Both the position numbers and the translations under genes were made by a program. A DNA stretch of 41,865 nt, taken from positions 36,590-78,454 of the forward strand of contig MEWP01000159.1 of NCBI GenBank assembly GCA_001775395.1. Direction: 5' to 3'. The notes beneath the pieces are model-generated. The model was not told the origin of the DNA, ran no database searches, and saw only the letters and a list, made by a program, of their open reading frames with translations. Origin of the DNA: a candidate division Zixibacteria bacterium RBG_16_53_22. GTDB lineage: Bacteria > Zixibacteria > MSB-5A5 > UBA10806. Shown one piece after another: positions 7,702-15,210 of this stretch. Numbering within the stretch: the stretch's first letter is position 1; every line of letters starts with the position of its first letter.

Positions 7702-9302
7702 GAACATTGATCCTCTCATTAGCGATGGTGACCACTCTGGCCATACCGGGCTTTGGGTGTGAAACCGCCGAGCTCATCGAAAGTTGGTGCGGCAATGACA
7801 GCCCGCCCATTATCCTTGGCCGGCCCGTTATGCAGTTCGATTGGGCTACTCCCGACGAGCATTTCCGCATTCATTACGATATCATCGGGGATAGGGCCGT
7901 TTTCAGACCCGACGAAGATGTCGATCCGCCCGACGAGGTTCCGGATTATGTCAATCGCGCCGCCGATTATCTGGCACTGGCTTATGATTCGCTTGTCTTC
8001 GGCCTGGGATTCGATCCGCCTCCATTTGACGGTGATCTTGGGGGCGACTCGAAGTATGACATTTATCTGACGGAATACACCGGCCTGACGACACCCGAGT
8101 ACCCGACCGACCAATACCCGGGTCGGCCGGCTTATACCTCTTACATTCAACTCGGCCATGATCTTCGCACTTTTCGCTACCCTATCGATCCTTTGCCGCT
8201 CCTCAAGGTCATATCGGCGCACGAGTTATTTCATGCCATAGAATTTACATACCGGGCGTTCTCCTCGGATCAAACCGCCTGGTGGTTCGAATCGTGCGCC
8301 AGGTGGGCCGAGGAGAAGGTATTTGACGATGTCAACGACGTTTATTATGACATTCGGTTTTACCTGGCCAATTCCAATCGCTCCCTTTACAGGACAGCCG
8401 GCCATTTCATTTACGGCGCCTGGCTCGTGCCCCAGTATTTCGACCAGAATTACGGGTCCTCTTTCATTAAGGAATGCTGGGAGCATTTCGCCGATTTCGA
8501 TTTCTCGATGGATGCTCTTCGCTATGCTTTCTTCGACCGCCAGATCGATCCCGATTTGGCATACTGCCGGCATGTTGTCTGGAATTATTTCACCGGAGTC
8601 AATTACCGTTTCGGTTTCTATAACGAGGGGCAGGATTTCCCCGCGACTGTCACCGAGGCTCGGACCCATTCCACATATCCGGTCGATTGGATAAGCGAGC
8701 CGTTACCTTTGGAGAATGTGGCCGAGTCATATATCGCGTTTCGCCGAACCGGCACGGCTAAGGGAACCCTGGTGATCGAATATCTGAATATGACCGAGGA
8801 CCGTCACAAGGTCTGTATCGCTATCGAAAATCCGCAGAATGAAGTGGCATTCAGCATCTACGAGGTCGATACCGGGGTGCCGTCAAGATTCGTAATTAGT
8901 GACTTTACCGCCTCCGATAAGGTCATTATGATGCCGGTCTGGATTTATGAAGGAACCCCTCGCGCCCATCAGACCTCGTATTCGTATCAGGCCCAGCTCG
9001 ACACGGCCGTCACGCCTGTTTACGTCGAAGATAGGCCCGGCGATTTTGCGTTGCGGGCCGTATATCCCAATCCGTTCAATAATGCCGTTTCGATTTCGTA
9101 TCAGGCTCCTTATGACGGGAAATGCCTCCTCAACATATTCGATGTTGGCGGCAGGCATCTTTTCGGCGAGGAGATTTCCGCCAGGGCGGGGTTGAACAAT
9201 ATCGCCTGGAACGCGCCTGATGGATTGGCCAGCGGAATATTATTTTACACCATCGATTTCGGAGCCGGAAGAATCAGCGGAAAAATGTCATTGTTGAAAT
9301 AG
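7698..9302 (+). CDS. Secreted HExxH metalloprotease with C-terminal sorting domain (MXAN_6640-like)
   Basis: This is a 534-residue exported protein. Residues 1-20 form a signal peptide (hydrophobic 4-16, a GFGC end that might be a weak lipobox). The motif HELFHAIE puts zinc ligands at H175 and H179 with catalytic E176, and WWFESCARWAEE (195-206) offers E198 as a third, gluzincin-like ligand. The last ~90 residues (from about 445) are a beta-rich domain beginning YPNPFNNAV and ending SGKMSLLK, the pattern of type IX-like (Por/FlgD-like) sorting tails that are cleaved after export. This matches the MXAN_6640-type putative metalloproteases. It overlaps scpA by 4 nt and ends 9 nt before scpB, an odd place for a secreted enzyme. 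The substrate is unknown. Confidence 0.82.
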   Translation: MRTLILSLAMVTTLAIPGFGCETAELIESWCGNDSPPIILGRPVMQFDWATPDEHFRIHYDIIGDRAVFRPDEDVDPPDEVPDYVNRAADYLALAYDSLVFGLGFDPPPFDGDLGGDSKYDIYLTEYTGLTTPEYPTDQYPGRPAYTSYIQLGHDLRTFRYPIDPLPLLKVISAHELFHAIEFTYRAFSSDQTAWWFESCARWAEEKVFDDVNDVYYDIRFYLANSNRSLYRTAGHFIYGAWLVPQYFDQNYGSSFIKECWEHFADFDFSMDALRYAFFDRQIDPDLAYCRHVVWNYFTGVNYRFGFYNEGQDFPATVTEARTHSTYPVDWISEPLPLENVAESYIAFRRTGTAKGTLVIEYLNMTEDRHKVCIAIENPQNEVAFSIYEVDTGVPSRFVISDFTASDKVIMMPVWIYEGTPRAHQTSYSYQAQLDTAVTPVYVEDRPGDFALRAVYPNPFNNAVSISYQAPYDGKCLLNIFDVGGRHLFGEEISARAGLNNIAWNAPDGLASGILFYTIDFGAGRISGKMSLLK

Positions 9303-9311
9303 AGGCTGTAA

Positions 9312-9974
9312 TTGGATCACCGAGAAATTATCAACGAGCACTTTCAGGCGGAATCAACCCAGGAACGAATAAAAGATTATATCCGCGATGATATATCGGC
9401 GGCGGTCGAGGCTTTGCTGTTCGCCTCGCCGATGCCGCTTGGCGTCTCTCAACTGGCCAGGCTGGTGGGACGAGACAGGCTCCTCATTCCCGCCATCATC
9501 GATAGACTCAATCTCCATTATGCCGAGACGGGCAGGTCGTTCCGCATTGAGCGGTTCAATGATTCCTATCGTTTCTATACCATCCCTGAATTCGACAAGT
9601 TTATTAGTCGATTGGCCGAAATTCCTCGGCCGTCCAGGCTCTCGAGGGCCGCGCTCGAGGTCCTGTCGATAATCGCCTACAGGCAGCCGGTGGTAAAATC
9701 CGAAATCGAACGCATCAGGGGAATAGATTCCGACGGCGTAATCAGAACCCTGCTCGAAAGGGGCCTCATCGCCGTTTCGGGCAAATCCGATTCTCCAGGA
9801 AGGCCATTGCTCTACAAGACCACGGAGGAATTCCTGGAGTTCTTCGGCATCTCCGATATATCGCTTCTTCCCAGGCCTGATAACGATATCGGCGCCGGCG
9901 AACAACCCAGAACCATTTCCCTTGTCCGTCCCCCGGAGAATCTGCCCCCCGAAGATTCAGATGAGGCTGAATAA
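9312..9974 (+). CDS. scpB: Segregation and condensation protein B
   Basis: ScpB is the dimeric winged-helix partner (kite subunit) that binds ScpA in the SMC condensin. The 220-residue product has the N-terminal AAVEALLFASPMPL motif (about 29-42), the central LSRAALEVLSIIAYRQPV segment (about 115-132), then IRGIDSDGVIRTLLERGLI and the GRPLLYKTT signature, all diagnostic. The start is TTG at 9312, supported by AGAGG at 9301-9305. Its stop overlaps the rluB start by 14 nt. The last ~30 residues are acidic and proline-rich, as often seen. Confidence 0.95.
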   Translation: MDHREIINEHFQAESTQERIKDYIRDDISAAVEALLFASPMPLGVSQLARLVGRDRLLIPAIIDRLNLHYAETGRSFRIERFNDSYRFYTIPEFDKFISRLAEIPRPSRLSRAALEVLSIIAYRQPVVKSEIERIRGIDSDGVIRTLLERGLIAVSGKSDSPGRPLLYKTTEEFLEFFGISDISLLPRPDNDIGAGEQPRTISLVRPPENLPPEDSDEAE

Positions 9975-10677
9975 ATTTCTCGCCAAGGCCGGAGTCGCCT
10001 CCCGTCGAAACGCAGATATAATGATCGAAGCGCGGCGCGTCTCTATTAATGGCAAAACGGTTACCGAGCTTGGTACGCAGGTCGATGAGGCCAGAGATCG
10101 GGTGGCAGTGGACGGCAAACCCGTCAAGATTGTCAAAGAGTCTATTTACATACTTCTTCATAAGCCGGTCTCGTACCTTGTAACCTGCGTCGATAATTTC
10201 GGTCGACCTACGGTGCTCGATCTTGTTGGAGAGCATCGCCATGTCGTGCGGCCGGTCGGGCGGCTCGATTATAATTCATCGGGGCTCCTTCTTCTGACCA
10301 ATGACGGTGAGCTGGCTTTCCGGCTGACTCATCCGAGATATGAAATTGAAAAGACATATCAGGTAAAGTGCCAGGGGGCGATAAGCGACGAGACGATCAC
10401 CAGGTTGGAAAACGGTATTGACCTCGATATTGGCAGGACTGCTCCTGCTAAGATAGAGATTCTAAACCGCGCCGGAAATTTCACCCGCCTGAATATTACC
10501 ATTCATGAGGGGCGTAAACGTCAGGTGCGGCTGATGCTGCAGGCGGTAGGGCATAAAGTCATAACGCTCAAGCGAACCAGACTCGGGAATCTTGAACTGG
10601 GGGACTTGCGCGAGGGCAGATATCGTCATCTCACCGCAGTGGAGGCCAGGGGCCTGAAAAGGTCCGTCGGATTATGA
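9961..10677 (+). CDS. rluB: RluB/RsuA-family rRNA pseudouridine synthase
   Basis: This enzyme isomerises a uridine in rRNA to pseudouridine. In the 238-residue product an S4 RNA-binding domain occupies about 1-60 (MRLNKFLAKAGVASRR). The catalytic domain starts at HKPVSYLVT and has the active-site motif GRLDYNSSGLLLLTND, with catalytic Asp103. GRKRQVRLML near the C-terminus is also typical. The ATG at 9961 is preferred over a start 39 nt upstream because the S4 domain begins there. It overlaps scpB by 14 nt and cmk by 4 nt. RluB (23S) is favoured over RsuA by the scpB-cmk neighbourhood, but the target base cannot be read from sequence. Confidence 0.92.
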   Translation: MRLNKFLAKAGVASRRNADIMIEARRVSINGKTVTELGTQVDEARDRVAVDGKPVKIVKESIYILLHKPVSYLVTCVDNFGRPTVLDLVGEHRHVVRPVGRLDYNSSGLLLLTNDGELAFRLTHPRYEIEKTYQVKCQGAISDETITRLENGIDLDIGRTAPAKIEILNRAGNFTRLNITIHEGRKRQVRLMLQAVGHKVITLKRTRLGNLELGDLREGRYRHLTAVEARGLKRSVGL

Positions 10678-11354
10678 AGAAGCACAGGGTAATTGCTATC
10701 GACGGGCCGGCCGCGTCGGGCAAAAGCACGACCGCCAAACTGCTGGCCACGCGACTGGGATTCATCTATTTGGACACCGGGGCGATGTACAGGACCGTGA
10801 CACTGGCCGCGCTGGAACGAGGGATCGATATCCGGAATGAAATTGCCGTCGGTCGTCTGGCCGGTGAAATCAAGATAGACTTCATCCCGACCGAAGACGG
10901 CAACAGGGTGATCCTCGATGGCCGCGATATCACCAACGAAATTCGCACTCCGGCCGTTGACGCCGCCGTATCGCCGGTATCATCGTATAAAATTGTCAGG
11001 GAAAAAATGGTCGCTCTCCAGAAGGAGTTTGCGCGCAGGGGGGATGTCGTGGCCGAAGGGCGCGATATGGCCACCGTCGTTTTTCCTGACGCCGATCTCA
11101 AGATTTTCCTGGTTGCCGACCTGGAGACGCGGGCTATCAGGAGGTGTCGCCAGCTCGACAGCCCGGGCCTCAAGACCACGATCGAAGATCAGATGGCGTC
11201 GTTGTCGTCGAGAGATCTTTTCGACAGCGAAAGGGAGAACTCACCCCTGAAAAAAGATCCTGAGGCTGTCGTCCTCGACACGTCGGGCATGTCCATTAAC
11301 GAACAGGTCGAGAGGGCTCTGGAACTTGTATCCGAGAGGCTTGGGATAGAGTGA
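10674..11354 (+). CDS. cmk: Cytidylate kinase
   Basis: Cytidylate kinase phosphorylates CMP and dCMP using ATP. The 226-residue protein has the P-loop GPAASGKST (11-19), followed by YLDTGAMYRTVTLAAL, which binds the nucleotide monophosphate. Later come the family motifs VVAEGRDMATVVFPDA and a SRDLFDSERENSPL segment in the lid and CMP-contact region. All expected active-site elements are present. It overlaps rluB and plsC by 4 nt each. Confidence 0.96.
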   Translation: MKKHRVIAIDGPAASGKSTTAKLLATRLGFIYLDTGAMYRTVTLAALERGIDIRNEIAVGRLAGEIKIDFIPTEDGNRVILDGRDITNEIRTPAVDAAVSPVSSYKIVREKMVALQKEFARRGDVVAEGRDMATVVFPDADLKIFLVADLETRAIRRCRQLDSPGLKTTIEDQMASLSSRDLFDSERENSPLKKDPEAVVLDTSGMSINEQVERALELVSERLGIE

Positions 11355-11983
11355 GGATATATTATCGAATTTGCCATACCGCTCTGTTCATTTTTCTTAA
11401 AGTCTACTGCAAGATGAAAACATACGGGGTGGAAAATGTCCCCGCAAAGGGCGGTGTCATAATCGCCTCGAACCATGTCGCAGGTGGTGATCCGCCTTTT
11501 ATCGGGGGTGGCATAAAGAGAGAATCGTATTTCCTGGCGAAGAAGGAGCTTTTCAGGAATTTCTTCTTGCGCACCCTGATAGAAAGCCTCAATGCCATTC
11601 CGGTCGACAGGAGCGTGCTCGATCAGCGAGCCATCGAGGCGGCCGAGAGAGCCCTCCGAAACGGCAAAGCCCTCATCTTATTCCCGGAGGGCACGCGGAG
11701 CAAGACGGGCGAGATTGGCAAGGGCAAGCCCGGCATAGGATTATTGGCAAGAAGGGCGGTCGTTCCGATTGTGCCCGCTTATATACAGAATTCCGGAGCT
11801 TTCTTGAAGCTGCCGTTCACGGGCCGCAGGTTAATAATCAGTTATGGCTGTCCCATTGATTCGGCCTGGATAGCCTCTGTTCCCGACAGCAAGGAGGGGT
11901 ATCGTCAGATCGCGGAGGAGGTCATGACGCACATCAGAGCCCTCGGGCAGGCCCGGGGTCAGGCCGCGGAGCCCGGGCCTTAA
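11351..11983 (+). CDS. plsC: 1-acyl-sn-glycerol-3-phosphate acyltransferase
   Basis: PlsC adds the second acyl chain to lysophosphatidic acid at the inner membrane, giving phosphatidic acid. The 210-residue protein has an N-terminal hydrophobic segment (about 5-20), the catalytic NHVAGGD motif (H42, D47, the HX4D signature), FPEGTRS (111-117) for glycerol-3-phosphate binding, and a VPIVPAYI block. The start is GTG, in a GTGA overlap with cmk. The last ~15 residues are Ala/Gly/Pro-rich and probably disordered. The cmk-plsC-rpsA order is common in bacteria; no ispH lies between them here. Confidence 0.94.
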   Translation: MRIYYRICHTALFIFLKVYCKMKTYGVENVPAKGGVIIASNHVAGGDPPFIGGGIKRESYFLAKKELFRNFFLRTLIESLNAIPVDRSVLDQRAIEAAERALRNGKALILFPEGTRSKTGEIGKGKPGIGLLARRAVVPIVPAYIQNSGAFLKLPFTGRRLIISYGCPIDSAWIASVPDSKEGYRQIAEEVMTHIRALGQARGQAAEPGP

Positions 11984-12010
11984 ACGACTTCAAGCCCCAC
12001 GAAAAACCAT

Positions 12011-12038
12011 TTGCGTAAGGAAAAGAATTATTTATATT
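12011..12038 (+). promoter_or_regulatory. Candidate rpsA promoter
   Basis: TTGCGT (12011-12016), a 16-nt spacer, then TATATT (12033-12038), in an AT-rich tract between plsC and rpsA. The predicted start at about 12045 leaves a leader of about 70 nt. A second possible -10, TATAAG (12039-12044), is less well spaced. Confidence 0.5.
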
Positions 12039-12044
12039 TATAAG

Positions 12045-12114
12045 AATCCTCCCGATGCATTTCATGCGGGGGGCCCCTTAGGGGGATTATCAATCTTAAG
12101 GAGGACATAAAGGA
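12045..12114 (+). promoter_or_regulatory. Structured rpsA leader with anti-Shine-Dalgarno segment
   Basis: Two hairpins abut in this leader. Hairpin 1 spans 12048-12073: an outer 6-bp stem CCTCCC/GGGGGG with one G-U pair, a 3-nt bulge GAT, an inner 4-bp stem GCAT/ATGC and a TTC loop. Hairpin 2 spans 12074-12084: CCCC-TTA-GGGG. The rpsA Shine-Dalgarno sequence GGAGGA (12100-12105) is perfectly complementary to TCCTCC at 12047-12052, which hairpin 1 would otherwise occupy. Mutually exclusive folds, and so translational control, are therefore possible. S1 autoregulates through its leader in E. coli; any similar control here is inference. Confidence 0.5.
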
Positions 12115-14100
12115 ATGTCAGTAAGGAAATCCGAGGGAAAGAAAGAATCAACCAAAAAACCAAACGTGGGAGGTGGTTCCAAGAGCAAGGCCGCTAAGGC
12201 CAAGACCGAATCGCGTAAAACGGGCGGCAAAGGCGGACACAGTGGAGTCGGCGCCGCTGAAATCGAAATGAAGAAAACCCGCACTCGGGCGGCGCGGCAG
12301 AAAACGCGCCGGCTGGATATCGAACCCCTCATAACATCGGAGGAGATCGAGGACCAGGAATATTCGCCGGACGAAATGCAGAGAATGATGTCGATGTACG
12401 AAGGCACATTGCAGGATATTAAGGAAGGCGAGGTCATAAACGGGACCGTCCTTGGCGTCACGCGCGATGATGTGATAGTCGACGTTGGATTCAAGTCAGA
12501 GGGAATAATCCCGATAGCGGAGTTTCCCGAGCCGATCAATATCAAGGTCGGCGAGAAAATTCAGGTCTATCTCGATGCTATCGAGGATAGCGACGGCCAG
12601 CTCGTTTTATCGAAAATGAAAGCCGATTTCATGAGGGTCTGGGACAGGATCAAGGAATGTCATGATTCCGGCCAGACAGTCCAAGGCCGCATCGTCCGCC
12701 GCATCAAGGGCGGCATGGTGGTCGACCTGTTCAGTGTCGAGGCCTTTTTGCCCGGTTCGCAGATCGCCCTGCGCCAGGTGCCCGATTTCGACGCGCTCGT
12801 CAATCAGATGATGGATCTCAAGATAATCAAGTTGAACAAGAGCCGTCGCAATATTGTCGTCTCCAGGCGCGTAGTTCTCGAGGAGGAGCGCGAGAAGATG
12901 CGCGATACTCTTCTCAAGGAAATCCAGCCCGGCCAGGTAAAGGCTGGAATTGTCAAGAACATCACGGATTTCGGCGTATTCATCGATCTCGGCGGAGTCG
13001 ACGGTTTGCTTCATATCACCGACATGTCATGGGGTCGCGTCAATCATCCCTCGGAGTTGGTGCACCTCGGGCAGGAGATCAAAGTAAAGATTTTGGATTT
13101 CGACAAGAACAATAATCGTATCTCCCTCGGTTTGAAACAGCTGACACCTTATCCCTGGGAAAATGTCGAGGAGCGCTACCCGATCGGCACCAGGATGAAA
13201 GGCAGAGTCGTTTCGATTACGGATTATGGCGCTTTCGTGGAGCTTGAGAAAGGGATCGAGGGTTTGATTCACATCTCCGAGATGTCATGGACCCAGCATA
13301 TAAAACACCCTTCCAAGATCCTAAGTCCCAATATGGAAATCGAGGCCATCGTCCTCTCGGTCGATAAGGAAAACGAAAAGATCTCGCTCGGCCTGAAGCA
13401 ATTGGAGCCGGATCCGTGGTTGACTCTCGATCTGAAGTACCCGATCAGCACCAGGGTTAAGGGGAAGGTGAGGAACCTCACCACTTTCGGCGCTTTCGTC
13501 GAAATCGAGGATGGCATCGACGGCCTGGTGCACATATCCGATATGTCCTGGACCAGGCGCATCCAACACCCGTCCGAGGTCATGAAGCGCGGCGACCTGG
13601 TCGACGTGGTGATACTCGGAATCGACAAAGAAAATCGCCGCATCTCGCTTGGCCATAAGCAGGTGAAAAACGACCCCTGGCCGGATCTTCTTATGCAGTA
13701 TGCGGTCAACACCGAGACCATGGGCACAATCGCTCGTCTCCTTGACCGCGGCGTGATCGTGAATCTTCCCGGTGATGTCGAGGGATTTGTGCCGACCTAT
13801 CACCTCAACAAGTCCGATATTACCAAGCCGGCCGATGCCTTTTCCGAAGGCGACGAATTGCCGCTCAGGGTAATTGAGTTCGATTCGCACAATCGGCGGA
13901 TAGTCTTGTCGGTCAATGCCTATTTCTCCGGCAAGGAGCAGAAAGAGATCGAGGAATATCTTGCCAAGCATCCGACCCGCGCCGTCTCGGTGGCCGATAT
14001 GGTCGGGGCCGTCCCGGAGGAGGTCAGCGTGGCGGTGCCGGACAAGGGCGAGGAGACCCCCGGCCTCCAAGAGAGCGGGGAACTGCCAGGCGGTGACTGA
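12115..14100 (+). CDS. rpsA: 30S ribosomal protein S1 with basic N-terminal extension
   Basis: S1 helps the 30S subunit bind and unfold mRNA. The 661-residue product carries six S1 (OB-fold) repeats at about 103-168, 186-252, 271-341, 357-428, 442-515 and 530-602. Repeats 3-5 are the most alike (each with DFGVF-, DYGAF- or TFGAF-type cores and MSW). The first ~66 residues are an unusual low-complexity extension rich in Lys and Arg (21 of 66) that canonical S1 lacks; the acidic C-terminal tail (from about 610) is ordinary. The ATG at 12115 follows AAGGAGGA (12098-12105) by 9 nt. The gene has its own promoter, a structured leader and a terminator, so it is at least partly independent of cmk-plsC. 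Confidence 0.96.
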   Translation: MSVRKSEGKKESTKKPNVGGGSKSKAAKAKTESRKTGGKGGHSGVGAAEIEMKKTRTRAARQKTRRLDIEPLITSEEIEDQEYSPDEMQRMMSMYEGTLQDIKEGEVINGTVLGVTRDDVIVDVGFKSEGIIPIAEFPEPINIKVGEKIQVYLDAIEDSDGQLVLSKMKADFMRVWDRIKECHDSGQTVQGRIVRRIKGGMVVDLFSVEAFLPGSQIALRQVPDFDALVNQMMDLKIIKLNKSRRNIVVSRRVVLEEEREKMRDTLLKEIQPGQVKAGIVKNITDFGVFIDLGGVDGLLHITDMSWGRVNHPSELVHLGQEIKVKILDFDKNNNRISLGLKQLTPYPWENVEERYPIGTRMKGRVVSITDYGAFVELEKGIEGLIHISEMSWTQHIKHPSKILSPNMEIEAIVLSVDKENEKISLGLKQLEPDPWLTLDLKYPISTRVKGKVRNLTTFGAFVEIEDGIDGLVHISDMSWTRRIQHPSEVMKRGDLVDVVILGIDKENRRISLGHKQVKNDPWPDLLMQYAVNTETMGTIARLLDRGVIVNLPGDVEGFVPTYHLNKSDITKPADAFSEGDELPLRVIEFDSHNRRIVLSVNAYFSGKEQKEIEEYLAKHPTRAVSVADMVGAVPEEVSVAVPDKGEETPGLQESGELPGGD

Positions 14101-14122
14101 TACGCAGGTGGATATATGAATC

Positions 14123-14148
14123 AGCCCCCTGACAAAGGGGGCTTTTTT
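14123..14148 (+). terminator. Intrinsic terminator of rpsA
   Basis: The 7-bp stem AGCCCCC (14123-14129) pairs with GGGGGCT (14137-14143) around the loop TGACAAA. The last paired base begins a run of six T. This is the clearest rho-independent terminator in the window. Confidence 0.92.
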
Positions 14149-14149
14149 A

Positions 14150-14179
14150 TTGACATCAACAATCTTATATAAATAAATT
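14150..14179 (+). promoter_or_regulatory. Candidate promoter of the envelope-glycan operon
   Basis: A perfect TTGACA (14150-14155) starts inside the tail of the rpsA terminator. After 18 nt comes TAAATT (14174-14179), within a long AT-rich run that offers other -10 choices. Transcription would start near 14186, 20 nt before the preferred start codon at 14206. Confidence 0.5.
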
Positions 14180-14205
14180 TAATTATGCCTTATAGAGGCA
14201 AGAAA

Positions 14206-15210
14206 ATGCTCCTTCCCTCGATTCTAAAAGCCCTTGAAGGCGGCTCATCCGGCGCTCGTTCTCTTGATTCGCCAAGCAGAATACTACTGGTCAAGCAGTC
14301 CGAACGCATGGGGAATATTATTCTCATGAATGCCGGCATAGCCGGATTGCGCCAGGCCTTTCCCGAGGCTCGAATTGACCTCCTATTGCCGGCCGCGTAC
14401 GCCGACCTAATGCTGGCGAACAGGCATCTCGATTATGTCATACCGGCCGAGAAAAGAAAATATATAATAAGGCCATGGGCTCTGATAAATTTATTGTCTG
14501 AAATTAGAAAGAATGCCTACGATCTGGCGATCAACTGTTCCGACATCAACTCGCATTCGTCAACCGAGGCCTCATACACTATTCTGGCCGGGGCGAGAAT
14601 GACCGCCGGCTGGAAAGTCGGGAATGGCGGGCTTTTCGATATCGAAGTCGATCGGTACGCTGAAGTAATCCATGCAACGCAAATGTATGTGAGGCTGTTT
14701 TCAGGCATATTCGGACGACATATCGAGGGCGATCCCTATTTCGGGCAGCTCGATAGCCGATTGGCGGATGATCATCCAATAATTGGTGTCAACTGCGGCG
14801 GGCGCGGCTCGAAGAGAGTTCCGCTTGAGCATTTTCTGGCGATCGGGAATCGGCTTGCCCGGGAGGGTGTGCAAGTCGAATTCATTCTGGGGCCGGATGA
14901 AGCGGGCTTGCGCGCAAAACTCGCGCCTCGACTCGGGGAAGGATGCGCTCTATTGGCGCCGATGAGCCTTAAGGACCTAAAAGCCGTCTTCATGCGCTAC
15001 CGCGCCTTTGTTTCCTCGGATACCGGCCCGATGCATCTGGCCTGGATAATGGGTATCCCGACCGTGGCCATCTTCATCGATTCGGAACTGGAGAAGTTTC
15101 GGCCTCTTTCGCCGGGCTCGCTGGCTTTAGACGGGAGAAATGGAATCGATCTCGATCGCACTTGCCATCACCTGCTCGAGATCTTGAAAACGGCGGGGAT
15201 TTCACAATGA
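14206..15210 (+). CDS. Glycosyltransferase family 9 (heptosyltransferase-like)
   Basis: GT9 enzymes move heptose or similar sugars from ADP-sugars onto lipid A-core acceptors on the cytoplasmic face of the inner membrane. The 334-residue product has the N-terminal Rossmann start ILLVKQSERMGNIILMNAGI, the GVNCGGRGSKR donor-domain strand, and the GT9 signature SSDTGPMHLAWIMGIPTVAI. ATG at 14206 is chosen because AGAGG (14194-14198) precedes it by 7 nt; an upstream in-frame ATG at 14185 lacks a Shine-Dalgarno sequence. It is the first gene of a run with 4-nt overlaps and ends inside the start of the ABC exporter. The acceptor and donor are unknown. Confidence 0.88.
   Translation: MLLPSILKALEGGSSGARSLDSPSRILLVKQSERMGNIILMNAGIAGLRQAFPEARIDLLLPAAYADLMLANRHLDYVIPAEKRKYIIRPWALINLLSEIRKNAYDLAINCSDINSHSSTEASYTILAGARMTAGWKVGNGGLFDIEVDRYAEVIHATQMYVRLFSGIFGRHIEGDPYFGQLDSRLADDHPIIGVNCGGRGSKRVPLEHFLAIGNRLAREGVQVEFILGPDEAGLRAKLAPRLGEGCALLAPMSLKDLKAVFMRYRAFVSSDTGPMHLAWIMGIPTVAIFIDSELEKFRPLSPGSLALDGRNGIDLDRTCHHLLEILKTAGISQ

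Noticed and set aside
9922-9960. Longer N-terminus for the RluB-type synthase
   Set aside because: The 13 extra residues lie inside scpB, have no S4-domain similarity and lack a start with a better ribosome binding site than the ATG at 9961.
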